Positions 34,916 through 45,068 of a DNA stretch of 64,000 nucleotides are shown here, piece by piece. The notes beneath the pieces were generated by a model, which worked only from the letters and a program-made list of their open reading frames with translations, made no database searches and was not told the DNA's origin. Positions within the stretch are counted from its first letter, which is position 1; each line of letters starts with the position of its first letter. This DNA comes from Sporofaciens musculi. Lineage in GTDB: Bacteria; Bacillota; Clostridia; Lachnospirales; Lachnospiraceae. The stretch is from positions 620,501-684,500 of the forward strand of contig NZ_WUQX01000001.1 of the NCBI RefSeq assembly GCF_009830285.1. The letters run 5' to 3'. A program made the translations under genes and the position numbers.

Positions 34916-36518
34916 GTGGGAAACCAAAAAAGAAACCTGCAGCAGAGAAAAATCCGTGCCGTTGTCTGGAAAATTAAAAAGCATAATCCGGGAGAAAATG
35001 CTTCCCGTAGATGTGAAGCGTCTGGCAATGCTGAATATCCCCTATGTGATTGTGTTTTATCTAGTGGATAAATTAGCGTGGCTGTACCGCCATTGTGTAG
35101 GGGATTCCATGATAGAAAAGTCGATGGCGCTGTTCTTAAATTTCCAACTGGCGTTTGAAAATCCGATTCCGAGTATTCATGGGGGTGATCTGCTGGCCGG
35201 AGTGGCCGGGGCTGTGGCTGTGAAACTCATGGTATATCTGAAAGGCAAAAATGCGAAGAAATACCGGCAGGGAGTGGAGTATGGATCTGCAAGGTGGGGA
35301 ACGCCGAAAGATATTGCCCCATACATAGACCCGGTATTTGAGAATAATATTCTCCTGACGCAGACGGAACGCCTTACCATGAACAGCAGGCCGAAACAGC
35401 CAAAGTATGCCAGGAATAAAAATGTAATTATTATTGGAGGAAGTGGAAGCGGCAAGACACGGTTCTATGTGAAGCCGCAGCTCATGCAGATGACGCCGAA
35501 TGTCAGCTATTGTGTCACTGATCCGAAAGGCACAATCCTGGTCGAATGTGGGGAGATGCTGAGGCGTGGCACACCGAAAATGAAAGACGGGAAAGCGGTA
35601 CGGGATAAGAATGGAAAAGTTGTTTATGAACCGTATAAGATCAAGGTTTTAAATACCATCAATTTCAACAAAAGTATGCATTACAATCCGTTCCGGTATA
35701 TCCGCTCGGAGAAAGATATTTTGAAGCTGGTGAACACTATTATTGCAAATACGAAGGGGGAAGGAGAAAAATCTTCCGAAGATTTCTGGACGAAAGCAGA
35801 GCGGCTTTTGTACTGTGCATTGATTGGCTATATCTATTATGAAGCGCCAGAGGAAGAACAGAACTTCTCTACGTTACTGGAGTTTATCAATGCTTCGGAG
35901 ACGAGGGAGGACGATGAAGAATTTAAAAATGCTGTGGACGAACTGTTTGAGGAACTGGAACAGGAGAAGCCGGAACACTTTGCGGTACGGCAATATAAGA
36001 AATTCAAGCTTGCGGCGGGCAAAACCTCAAAAAGCATACTTATTTCGTGCGGAGCCAGATTAGCGCCATTTGACATTGCGGAACTGCGGGAGCTGACTTT
36101 TTACGATGAAATGGAGCTGGATATGATCGGGGATCAGCGAACGGCAATGTTTATTATCATCTCCGACACGGACGATACCTTCAATTTCCTTGTGGCAATC
36201 ATGTATACCCAGCTATTCAATTTATTGTGTGACAGGGCGGACGATGTGCATGGTGGCAGGCTTCCTTACCATGTAAGGCTGTTGTTGGATGAGTTCAGCA
36301 ATATCGGGCAGATCCCAAAGTTTGACAAGCTGATCGCAACGATAAGGAGCAGGGAAATATCAGCGTCTATTATTTTACAGTCGCAGAGCCAGTTGAAAAC
36401 CATCTATAAAGATGCAGCCGAGACAATTTTAGGTAATTGCGACACCATGTTATTCCTTGGGGGCAAGGAAGGCTCCACGTTAAAGGAGATTTCTGAAAAT
36501 TTAGGGAAGGAGACGATA
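34912..36518 (+). CDS. VirD4-type coupling protein, exon 1 (interrupted by group II intron)
   Basis: TTG 34912 overlaps the pcfB stop; the first 20 codons need one base added in the A-run near 34930. The main frame is open from 34857 to the intron. N-terminal membrane segments (IPYVIVFYLVDKLAW; DLLAGVAGAVAVKLMVYL) anchor it. The cytoplasmic ATPase shows Walker A IGGSGSGKTRFYVKP, TDPKGTILVE and Walker B LLLDEFSNIGQIPK. It feeds the relaxase-DNA complex to the T4SS channel. Exon 1 ends at codon ATA (Ile) at 36518; splicing to 39066 restores ETI-DLYNTSD. Confidence 0.87.
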
Positions 36519-39065
36519 GTGCGCCCGTTAGGGTGTATGCCATAAACCGCCTTTAGCAAGCGGTAGACAAAGATATCAAAGAAAGGACGGTGAAAATTTA
36601 TAGTCTATCATTCCACGACTTATCCGTGAGGGGAAACCCTCTGGGGAGTGTAGCATGTCGTTGTTATAGCCGCCACTATTAACGCTATAACTGGCATAAA
36701 ACGGCGCAATCTTCTAACCGCTGTTTTATGTGGGGATGAAAATCCGTGTATGAGGATGAAAGCTAAACTGCTTGATTGGTAGCCGGAGCCTGGGAGTATC
36801 TGGCCTACGTGCGAAAGAAGATGAAACGCACGGTGCTTTGGCGTCTGTCGCTCAATCGTCGGCAGACGTGCGATATCCAAAGCAGGGCAAGCCTTAGATT
36901 AGGTTGAACGGCGAACGCCACATATCTACAAAGATTACCGACAACACGGAACGCTAAGTATGGCATACGCTACCGGGGATGACCTAAACCCGCCCATATG
37001 CGGGCATGGTTACACAGCTCCCATAGTAGCCCGTGGACTCTGGATTTACAGGGATAGCCGTAAAAACGGAAGCGGGAGAGCCGCCCACATGACGAAGGGG
37101 AGCAGTATGCTTTTAATACAGAGAAAGAAAGGAAGGTGCGTGAGGCATCATGAGAAATCCAACTGATGTATTGAATAGCCTAAACAAACAGTCTAAAGAT
37201 TTATCGTATAGGTTCCAAAGGCTCTACCGGAACCTGTACAACCCGGAGTTTTACCTTTTGGCATATAGAAATATCTACGCCAATGAGGGAAGCATGACGC
37301 CGGGTGTGGATGGTGAAACACTGGACGGAATGAGCAGTCCGAGAATAGAGCGTATCATCAGCGCATTAAAAGACCGTTCTTACCGCCCAAAACCTGCACG
37401 GCGTACATATATTGCAAAGAAAAACAGCAGTAAGAAGCGTCCGCTTGGGATTCCTTCCGGGGATGACAAGCTGGTGCAGGAAGTAGTCCGAATGATATTG
37501 GAAAGCATTTATGAGCCAACCTTCTCCGACTATTCCCACGGATTCCGCCCGAAAAGGAGCTGCCATACAGCCCTCGAACAGATACAGCGGACATTTGCGG
37601 GGGCAAACTGGTTTGTGGAAGGTGACATTCAGGCATGTTTTGACAGCTTCGACCACCATGTTATCATTGATATTCTGCGCAGGCGCATTGATGACGAAGC
37701 TTTTATCTCATTGATGTGGAAATTTCTGAAAGCCGGATATATGGAACAATGGCAGTACAACAGGACTTACTGCGGCACTCCGCAGGGTTCCGGTATCAGT
37801 CCCATATTGGCAAATATTTACCTGCATGAATTGGATATGTATGTGGAGGAATACAAAGAAGGCTTTATAAAAGGGAACCGGGTAAACCGTAAAGTGAACC
37901 CGGAATACGCCAGACGGAACCGTGAAGTGCAGAAGTTCATGCGCCAGAACAGGGAAGTATGGGATACGCTTACCGAAGCCGAAAAGAAAGAACGTGCCGG
38001 GGAATTACGCAGACTGCGGGAGAAACAGAGGGAAATCCCGTCTAAGCAGTTCAGGGATGAAACCTATAAAAACCTGCAATACGTCCGTTATGCGGATGAC
38101 TTTATCATAAGCATTATCGGGAGCAAAAGGGATGCGGAAGAATTAAAAGCAGACCTTGCTGTATTCCTCAAAGAAAAATTAAACCTTACGCTGTCAGTGG
38201 AGAAAACCAAAATCACCTATGCTACTGACCGGGCGAGATTCCTCGGCTATGATATCTCTATTTCAAAGAGCCGGGAAATCACAAAACGCCAAGGCAGGAA
38301 AGTGAAGGGTACAGCGGCGCAGTAAAGTTATACATGCCGCATGAAAAATGGGAATCAAAACTGTTGGAGTATGGCGCAATCCGTATCAAGAAGGACAAAG
38401 TTACACAAAAAGAGCATTGGAAAGCCATTCACAGACCACAGCTCATTAACCGTAAGGATATCGAAATCCTGTCAAAGTACAACTCTGAAATCAGAGGTTT
38501 GTACAACTATTACTCACTGGCATGTAATGTATGCGCAATGAGCAAGTATGCGAGTTTAATGCATTATAGTATGTTGAAAACATTCGCAAATAAATACCGC
38601 ACAAAGACCAGAAAAATCAAAAAGAGATATTTCAGAAATGGACGGTTTACAGTCATTTATAAGACAAAAGGCGGTATGAAGGAGAGCGTATTTTACAGAG
38701 GGCCTTTTATCCGCAAGGACAAGCCTAATGTGCCGCAGGCAGATATCCTGCCCGCCTATAAGCGGTATGATAAACCGAACCGCATAGCGGCAAAACTGCG
38801 CTCCAAAACCTGTGAACTCTGCGGACAGTACACAAATGACGTGGAGATTCATCAGGTGAAACGGCTGAAAAGCCTTAGCGGTAAATATGAGTGGGAAAAA
38901 GTTATGTTAAAGAACCATAGGAAAACGCTGGCAGTATGCCCGGCGTGCCACCGTGAGATACACGGAAAAGACTGATTTTGTTAGTTGATGGCATATGGAG
39001 AGCCGTGTGCATCGAGAGGTGCCCGCACGGTTCGGGAGGGAGCGTCCACGAGGCGCTTACCTCAT
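36519..39065 (+). mobile_element. Group II intron in virD4 (Ll.LtrB-like 5' end)
   Basis: 2547 bp beginning GTGCGCCCG...AGGGTGT, the 5' end typical of Ll.LtrB-like introns. It ends in AT after a domain VI helix. A 34-nt domain V lies at 39000-39033 (GAGCCGTGTGC ... GCACGGTTC) with the AGC triad and bulge region intact. Sense orientation relative to virD4. Removing exactly 36519-39065 keeps the reading frame. It encodes its own maturase at 37150-38975. It presumably spliced actively before the frame defect seen in the maturase. Confidence 0.9.
37150..38975 (+). CDS. ltrA: Group II intron reverse transcriptase/maturase/HNH endonuclease (one frameshift)
   Basis: Reconstructed about 608 residues from ATG 37150. 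RT motifs: GVDGETLDGM, PLGIPSGDDKLVQ, HGFRPKRSCHTAL, EGDIQACFDSFDHH, GTPQGSGISPILANI and the catalytic RYADDFII. The maturase X domain follows after 38334 (YNYYSLACN, MLKTFANKYRTKTRKI), then a zinc-finger HNH endonuclease CELCGQ ... VEIHQVKRL ... CPACHREIHGK. One missing G at 38307-38309 splits it into 391 and 213 residues. Its functions are splicing of the host intron and retrohoming. Confidence 0.9.
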
Positions 39066-39425
39066 GATCTTTACAACACGTCAGATACCCGTGGGCAGAG
39101 CCGTTCTTATGGATTAAATTATCAAAAAACAGGAAAAGAATTGATGAGCAGAGATGAGCTTGCCGTTATGGACGGGAATAAGTGCATCCTACAGCTGCGT
39201 GGGGTTCGCCCGTTCCTGAGTGACAAGTTCGATATTACCAGGCATAAGCGGTACAAGCAGTTATCGGATTATGACAAGAAGAATGCCTTTGATGTGGAGG
39301 CGTATATGAAACACCAGTTAAAAATCAGGATGAAGGAGGAATTTGATCTATATGAAGTAGACGGAAGTGAGGAAACTGCAGAGGGAACAACGGAGCCAGC
39401 AGACGGGGATCGGCAGGGGGCATAG
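39066..39425 (+). CDS. VirD4-type coupling protein, exon 2
   Basis: About 119 residues continuing exon 1 exactly at the splice point (DLYNTSDTRGQSRSYGLN). It includes MSRDELAVMDGNKCILQLRGVRP, the conserved C-terminal motif of VirD4/TraG ATPases, FLSDKFDITRHKRYK and an acidic tail ending DGDRQGA at TAG 39423. It supplies the last part of the ATPase fold, so without intron splicing the coupling protein would lack it. The gene stop lies 38 bp before the palindrome cluster. Confidence 0.86.
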   Translation, partial: DLYNTSDTRGQSRSYGLNYQKTGKELMSRDELAVMDGNKCILQLRGVRPFLSDKFDITRHKRYKQLSDYDKKNAFDVEAYMKHQLKIRMKEEFDLYEVDGSEETAEGTTEPADGDRQGA

Positions 39426-39463
39426 ACAGGGAAGCTATTCTTTTTGCTGTATGTTAGGCTTGA

Positions 39464-39488
39464 ACTTTGCGACACGATGTCGCAAAGT
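39464..39488. repeat. 25-bp ICE palindrome, copy 4 (perfect)
   Basis: ACTTTGCGACA-CGA-TGTCGCAAAGT, perfect 11-bp arms; the best copy. First of four in a 206-bp cluster after virD4. Confidence 0.88.
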
Positions 39489-39531
39489 GGGTTCCATGCA
39501 GAAATATTCGTTTGAAACTTGGCAGAAGAAA

Positions 39532-39556
39532 ACTTTACGACACGATGTCGCAAGGT
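39532..39556. repeat. 25-bp ICE palindrome, copy 5
   Basis: ACTTTACGACA-CGA-TGTCGCAAGGT, one mismatch in each arm relative to the consensus. 68 bp from copy 4. Confidence 0.82.
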
Positions 39557-39577
39557 AGATTTTGAAGCATACAAAAA

Positions 39578-39602
39578 AGTTTACGACACGGTGTCGTAAA
39601 GT
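39578..39602. repeat. 25-bp ICE palindrome, copy 6
   Basis: AGTTTACGACA-CGG-TGTCGTAAAGT. The left-arm G-to-A change (TACG) is matched by a compensating right-arm change (CGTA), so the arms still pair. 46 bp from copy 5. Confidence 0.85.
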
Positions 39603-39644
39603 GGATTTTGTAAGGCGCAGGTATGAAGCATATCCAGAAGAGAA

Positions 39645-39669
39645 AGTTTGCGACATCGTGTCGCAAAGT
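39645..39669. repeat. 25-bp ICE palindrome, copy 7
   Basis: AGTTTGCGACA-TCG-TGTCGCAAAGT, arms perfect except the outermost pair region. 67 bp from copy 6 and 15 bp before a small ORF. Confidence 0.86.
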
Positions 39670-39684
39670 CAGAAAGGGGAGATA

Positions 39685-39810
39685 ATGGTTTTTACTATTA
39701 AGGCAGTAGGTCAGGAATATATCCTGCAGCCAATCCGGGCAGAGCCTATGATTGGGGAAAACAGCCCATTGCACAAAGAAAATAATACAACAATAAAAAA
39801 GAAAGGATAA
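39685..39810 (+). CDS. Small protein upstream of Maff2
   Basis: 41 residues from ATG 39685, RBS AAAGGGGAG, starting MVFTIKAVGQEYILQPI and ending NNTTIKKKG. No domain recognised. Placed between the palindrome cluster and a terminator, so it may be a monocistronic regulated peptide. Confidence 0.5.
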   Translation: MVFTIKAVGQEYILQPIRAEPMIGENSPLHKENNTTIKKKG

Positions 39811-39828
39811 ACCAAATTGGAAAGGGCG

Positions 39829-39857
39829 AACCGTCAGGAGATACTGGCGGTTTTTTT
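39829..39857 (+). terminator. Terminator before Maff2
   Basis: AACCGTCAG pairs with CTGGCGG(T) (one G-T wobble) around GAGATA, then seven T. Confidence 0.8.
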
Positions 39858-39911
39858 GTTTGTGCAAAACGGTAAAATCCGTGAAATTCTGATTTTGGTT
39901 TCAGGTATAAT

Positions 39912-40126
39912 ATGGCATTTTTACATCAGCAATCGGAATCTTAAAAACATTGGTCGTGGCGATCGGAGCCGGGCTTGCAGTGTGGGGCGTGATTAACCTC
40001 CTGGAAGGTTATGGTAATGATAACCCTGGCGCGAAATCGCAAGGAATCAAGCAACTTATGGCCGGAGGTGGGGTTGTCCTCATTGGTACACAGTTGATCC
40101 CTCTTCTTGGAAATCTGTTCAGCTAA
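39912..40126 (+). pseudogene. Maff2-family VirB2-like pilin gene, one frameshift
   Basis: ATG 39912; the frame is lost after MAFL at the TTTTTA run (39918-39923), and one added A restores 71 residues ending LLGNLFS at TAA 40124. Two hydrophobic segments (LVVAIGAGLAVWGVINLL; GGGVVLIGTQLIPLL) flank the conserved EGYGNDNPGAKSQGIKQLM. Maff2 proteins occupy the VirB2 position in Tn1549-like T4SS. The expected RBS is poor here, while a TATAAT overlaps the start region, so the start may also be damaged. Confidence 0.78.
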
Positions 40127-40147
40127 TAAAGGAAAGGGGATTCATTC

Positions 40148-41020
40148 ATGTTCGATGGCATTTTTGAGGCAATCGAGGAGTGGATGAGGGAGCTTTTGAC
40201 CGGGATGGTAACGTCCAACCTGACGGAAATGTTTTCGGATGTCAATGAGAAAACCGGGGAGATTGCCGCACAGGTTGGACAGACGCCGCAGGGATGGAAC
40301 GGGAGTATTTTCAGCCTGATACAGAATCTTTCAAATTCGGTGATCGTGCCGATTGCAGGCATGATTATCACGTTTGTCCTCTGCTATGAGCTGATCTCCA
40401 TGCTGACGGAGAAAAACAGTATGCATGAAATAGATACATGGATGTTTTTCAAGTATTTTTTCAAGATGTGGGTGGCTGTGTATCTGGTCAGCAATACCTT
40501 TACCATAGCGATGGCGGTCTTTGACGTGGGGCAGCATGTGGTGAGCGCCGCAGGCGGCGCCATCAACGCACAGACTGCCATCAACATAGATACTATGATA
40601 GAGGCAATGGAAACGGCGATGGAATCTATGGAGATCGGGGAGCTTGTAGTGCTGGCTCTGGAAACCATGCTGGTCAGCCTGTGCATGAAGATTATGTCCG
40701 TGCTTATCACGGTGCTTCTGTATGGGCGTATGATAGAGATCTACCTTTACACTTCGGTTGCGCCAATTCCTTTTGCCACCTTCTCCAACCGGGAATGGGG
40801 GCAGGTGGGGAACAACTATTTCCGTGGGCTTCTGGCGCTTGGGTTCCAGGGGTTCTTTATGATGGTGTGCGTCGGCATTTATGCGGTGCTGGTGTCAACC
40901 ATCCAGATTTCAGACAACATGCACTCGGCGCTGTTCGGGGTGGCGGCATATACCGTAATCCTCTGTTTTAGCCTAATGAAAACAAGCGGATTAAGCAAGG
41001 CAGTGTTCAATGCACATTAG
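40148..41020 (+). CDS. VirB6/TrbL-like T4SS membrane protein
   Basis: 290 residues, ATG 40148 behind AAAGGGG. N-terminal amphipathic region (MFDGIFEAIEEWMREL), then about five to six membrane helices: VIVPIAGMIITFVLCYEL, FFKMWVAVYLVSNTFTIAMA, LVVLALETMLVSLCMKI, the YLYTSVAPIPFATF region and GFFMMVCVGIYAVLV. TrbL-like proteins form the inner-membrane channel of the conjugation machine. Intact. Next to Maff2 upstream and the radical SAM gene downstream. Confidence 0.85.
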   Translation: MFDGIFEAIEEWMRELLTGMVTSNLTEMFSDVNEKTGEIAAQVGQTPQGWNGSIFSLIQNLSNSVIVPIAGMIITFVLCYELISMLTEKNSMHEIDTWMFFKYFFKMWVAVYLVSNTFTIAMAVFDVGQHVVSAAGGAINAQTAINIDTMIEAMETAMESMEIGELVVLALETMLVSLCMKIMSVLITVLLYGRMIEIYLYTSVAPIPFATFSNREWGQVGNNYFRGLLALGFQGFFMMVCVGIYAVLVSTIQISDNMHSALFGVAAYTVILCFSLMKTSGLSKAVFNAH

Positions 41021-41040
41021 ACAGCAGGAAGGAGGATTTT

Positions 41041-41940
41041 TTGAAGATTGGACTGATAGATGTGGATTCCCATAACTGGCCAAACCTGTGCCTGATGAAG
41101 TTATCGGCGTACCATAAGGCAAAAGGGGATTCCGTGGAATGGTGGAAGCCCGAAGGCCGGTATGATGTGGTTTATAAAAGCAGGGTATTTACAGACACAT
41201 ATTCCAAAGATGCATTTATGGTTGAAAACGCCGGGAAGGTAATCAGTGGCGGCACAGGCTATGGATTGAAAGAAAACTTGCCGGATGACGTTGAACATAG
41301 TTATCCGGATTATAGTTTATATCCGCAGTTTCCCGATACGGCGTATGGCTTTTTAAGCCGTGGATGTCCCCGGAACTGCGGATTTTGTATTGTCAGCGGC
41401 AAGGAAGGGAGAAGGAGCGTACAGGTCGCTGATCTTTCTGAATTTTGGGATGGGCAGAAAGAGATAAAACTGATGGATGCGAACCTCCTGGCCTGCCCGG
41501 AACATGAAAAGCTGATACAGCAGCTTGCAGAAAGCCGTGCCTGGGTGGATTTCTCCCAGGGGCTGGACATCCGCCTGATAAACCCGGACAATGTTTCCCT
41601 GCTGAATCAAGTACGCACAAAGATGGTGCATTTTGCATGGGATAACCCGGACGAGGATCTGACAGGATATTTCCAGAGATTTTTGGAACTGACGGCAGTG
41701 AAGGATAAACGGAAGCGGCAGGTCTACGTGCTTACGAATTATGGGAGCAGCCATGAGCAGGATTTATACCGTGTGGAAACCTTGCGTGATATGGGATTTT
41801 CGCCATATGTGATGGTTTATGACCGTCCAAGTGCGCCGAAAATTACCCGTCAGCTTCAGCGCTGGGTGAATAACAAGCGGATATTTTATACAGTAAAGGA
41901 TTTTGCAGATTATGCCGCAGGCAGGAAGGAGGCTGTTTAG
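41041..41940 (+). CDS. Radical SAM protein embedded in the T4SS operon
   Basis: 299 residues from TTG 41041, directly behind GGAGGATTT. The radical SAM cluster motif is canonical CX3CX2C (GCPRNCGFC, near residue 119). The N-terminal 100 residues (MKIGLIDVDSHNWPNLCLMKL, VVYKSRVFTD) have the outline of a B12-binding-like domain of Elp3/MiaB-type proteins, but short. Later motifs: LMDANLLACPEHEKLIQQL, DIRLINPDNVSLL, YVLTNYGSSHEQDLYRV. Only 20 bp from the virB6-like gene and abutting prgI, so it is co-expressed with transfer genes. The substrate is unknown. Undamaged, unlike most neighbours. Confidence 0.82.
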   Translation: MKIGLIDVDSHNWPNLCLMKLSAYHKAKGDSVEWWKPEGRYDVVYKSRVFTDTYSKDAFMVENAGKVISGGTGYGLKENLPDDVEHSYPDYSLYPQFPDTAYGFLSRGCPRNCGFCIVSGKEGRRSVQVADLSEFWDGQKEIKLMDANLLACPEHEKLIQQLAESRAWVDFSQGLDIRLINPDNVSLLNQVRTKMVHFAWDNPDEDLTGYFQRFLELTAVKDKRKRQVYVLTNYGSSHEQDLYRVETLRDMGFSPYVMVYDRPSAPKITRQLQRWVNNKRIFYTVKDFADYAAGRKEAV

Positions 41941-42320
41941 ATGGCATTTGTCAGTGTGCCGAAAGATTTGACGAAGATTAAGAATAAGGTGGTCTTAAAC
42001 CTTACAAAGAGGCAGCTTGTCTGCCTTGTGGCTGCGGCGGCTGTAGGGCTGCCTTTTTATTTCCTCACGAAAAATTATATTGGGACAAGTAATGCGGCAA
42101 CGGGAATGGTGCTTCTGATGCTCCCGGCTTTTTTGTTCGCCATGTATGAGAAAGACGGGATGCCGCTGGAGAAAGTTTCTTCAACATCATCAATGTGAAA
42201 TTGAAAAAGCCGGCAGTCCGCCGGTATGAGATAAAAAATATCTATGAGATGGAGGAAAGAAAGGCCGTGCCGAAACAGAAGAAAGGGGGAGGAAAGCATG
42301 GGAAGAAAAAGAGAAAATAG
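41941..42320 (+). CDS. PrgI/VirB3-like T4SS protein (one frameshift)
   Basis: ATG 41941 begins right after the radical SAM stop. The N-terminus MAFVSVPKDLTKIKNKVVLNL and the two close membrane segments (LVCLVAAAAVGLPFYFL; GMVLLMLPAFLFAMY) are typical of PrgI proteins that support VirB4. The frame is lost at the T-run 42170-42173; adding a T gives KVFFNIINVKLKKPAVRRYEIKN and a basic end at TAG 42318. Corrected length is about 126 residues, overlapping the virB4 start by 23 bp. Confidence 0.8.
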
Positions 42321-44951
42321 ACAGCCGGGACGGGTGACGGGCAAGGAGGGTGCGATCCACCTGGATGACTGGCTGGATGAGCCGGAGGATGATTATATAG
42401 ATTTTGAGGACAATCCCGCTTATTCCAGGACAGGCGGCAGCATGGGAATAAACAGGAAGCTCACCCGCCGTGAGAAAAAGGCGATGGAGAAGGCTGCAAA
42501 GGAGGCAGAGAAGTTAAGGAAGATCCAGGAGGAAGCAGACTGGAGAGCAGAATTGAAAGCTGCCCGTGAAGCAGAAAAAGCGGCAAAGAGGGAGGCAGCA
42601 AGGCAGAAAGCGGAGAAAAAGAAAAGGGTTTCAAAGAAAAAAGCACATCAGGAATCGGCAGTACAAAAATATGGTACAAGAAATGCCGCAGTACACAAAG
42701 GCCGGGATAGAGCAAAAGAGAAAAAGCAAGGGAGAAACAGATTTCCGCACAGCAGTCCATTCCCTACCGGGAGATGGCGAAGGACGGGATCTGCCGGGTG
42801 CAGGATAAATATTATTCCAAGACCATTCGGTTCTATGATATTAATTACCAGTTGGCACAGAATGAGGATAAAAATGCCATTTTTGAAAACTGGTGCGATT
42901 TCCTTAATTATTTTGACAGTACCATACATTTTCAGTTGTCGTTCGTGAACCATCACAGCAACATGAAAGAGTTTGAATCCATTATCCAGATCAAGCCGCA
43001 GAACGACGATTTTGACGATGTACGGATGGAGTATGCGCAGATGCTGAAAAACCAGCTTGCGAAGGGCAACAACGGGCTTGTCCGCACGAAGTATATCACG
43101 TTTGGGATTGAAGCGGACAACATCCGGGAGGCAAAGCCGAAGCTGGAACGGATTGAAGCGGATATTCTGAACAACTTTAAGGTGCTTGGCGTATCTGCTT
43201 ATCCCTTAAATGGAGAGGAACGCCTGCAGGTGCTGTATGAAACCTTTAACCCGGATGAAAAGACACCGTTTAAGTTTTCTTATGATAGTGTGCTGCGTAC
43301 CGGGATGGGGACGAAGGATTTCATTGCGCCCACCAGTTTTGTGTTTAAGAATGGGAAGGACTTCCAGATGGGTGATACCCTTGGGGCGGCATCCTACTTA
43401 CAGATACTGGCCCCGGAGCTGACGGACAAGATGCTTGCGGAGTTCCTGGATATGGACAGGAACCTGATGGTGAATCTGCATATCCAGTCCTTAGACCAGA
43501 TGAAGGCAATCAAGCTGGTGAAAAGCAAGGTAACGGACATTAACCGGATGAAAATCGAGGAGCAGAAGAAGGCAGTACGATCAGGGTACGATATGGACAT
43601 CATCCCCTCTGACCTCAATACCTACGGAGGGGAAGCGAAGCGGCTGTTGGAAGATCTGCAGTCCAGGAATGAGCGGATGTTCCTTGTAACGGTGCTGTTC
43701 TTAAACACGGCAAAGACAAAACAGGATCTGGACAACGCCGTATTCCAGACGGCGGGTATTGCACAGAAATACAATTGCTCATTACGCCGATTAGATTATA
43801 TGCAGGAGCAGGGGTTGATGAGCAGCGTCCCATTGGGATTGAATCTAATCCCTATCAAACGTGCGCTTACTACCACATCCACGGCAATTTTTGTCCCGTT
43901 CACCACGCAGGAATTATTTATGGCGGGGGAATCGTTGTATTACGGCTTAAATGCGCTGAGCAACAACATGATCATGGTAGACCGGAAGAAACTGAAAAAC
44001 CCGAATGGATTGATACTTGGTACGCCCGGATCTGGAAAATCTTTTTCAGCGAAACGAGAAATTACCAATGCTTTCTTTGCCACCCAGGACGACATCATTA
44101 TTGGAGATCCAGAGGGCGAGTATTATCCACTTGTCCATGCGTTAGGCGGGCAGGTGATCCATATTTCAGCCACAAGCCGGGACTATATTAATCCGATGGA
44201 CATCAATATGGACTATTCGGATGATGATAACCCACTAGGCGTAAAGAGTGATTTTATCTTATCCTTGTGTGAGCTGATCATGGGGGCAAGGAACGGTATT
44301 GAAGCGGAGGAAAAATCGGTGATTGACCGCTGTCTGCCAATCGTGTACCAGAAATATTTTGGGAATCCGATTCCAGAGAATATGCCGGTACTTGGGGATC
44401 TGTACCAATGCCTCCGGGAGCAGAAGGAAATGCAGGCACAGCGGATTGCAACAGCGCTTGAAATCTATGTGAACGGTTCCCTGAAAGTATTCAACCATAG
44501 GACAAACGTGGAATTGGAGAACCGTATCATCTGCTTTGACATTAAGGACTTGGGGAAACAGTTGAAGAAGCTGGGGATGCTCATTGTCCAGGATCAGGTG
44601 TGGAACCGGGTGACGGTCAACCGTGCTGCACGAAAATCCACCAGATACTATGTTGACGAATTCCATCTGCTTTTAAAAGAAGAACAGACGGCGGCTTATT
44701 CAGTGGAGATCTGGAAGCGTTTTAGGAAATGGGGCGGCATTCCGACGGGAATAACGCAGAATATTAAAGATTTGCTGTCAAGCCGGGAAATTGAGAACAT
44801 TTTTGAAAACTCGGACTTTATTTATATGTTGAACCAGGCGGCGGGGGACAGGCAGATACTGGCGAAGCAGCTCAATATTTCCCCACATCAGTTATCTTAT
44901 GTGACGAACAGTGGAGAAGGTGAAGGACTGATTTTTACGGGAGTACCATAA
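42298..44951 (+). CDS. VirB4-family conjugation ATPase (two frameshifts)
   Basis: ATG 42298 (RBS GGGGGAGGAAAGC). The N-terminal acidic region (DDWLDEPEDDYIDFEDN) and a Lys/Glu/Ala coiled coil run to about 42725, where one A is missing. The main frame (42774-44951) contains the VirB4 core: Walker A LGTPGSGKSFSAKRE, DPEGEYYPLV, YVDEFHLLLKE and GITQNIKDLLSS. The frame is lost again at about 44942; an added A extends it through PFKDKFDKSLRLYALMTTKL to about 45172, overlapping the sortase gene. VirB4 powers pilus assembly and substrate transfer. Confidence 0.88.
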
Positions 44952-45068
44952 TCCCTTTTAAAGATAAATTCGATAAGTCGTTACGCCTCTATGCTTTGAT
45001 GACAACAAAATTGTCGGATTTGGAGGAAGCCGGGAAAAACGGCCTGCCAGAGATCAGAAAGGCGAAGC

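Noticed and set aside
39269..39574. Minus-strand frames containing LRHRV or CDIVSQS peptides
   Set aside because: These peptides are translations of the 25-bp palindromes and show up wherever a frame crosses one.
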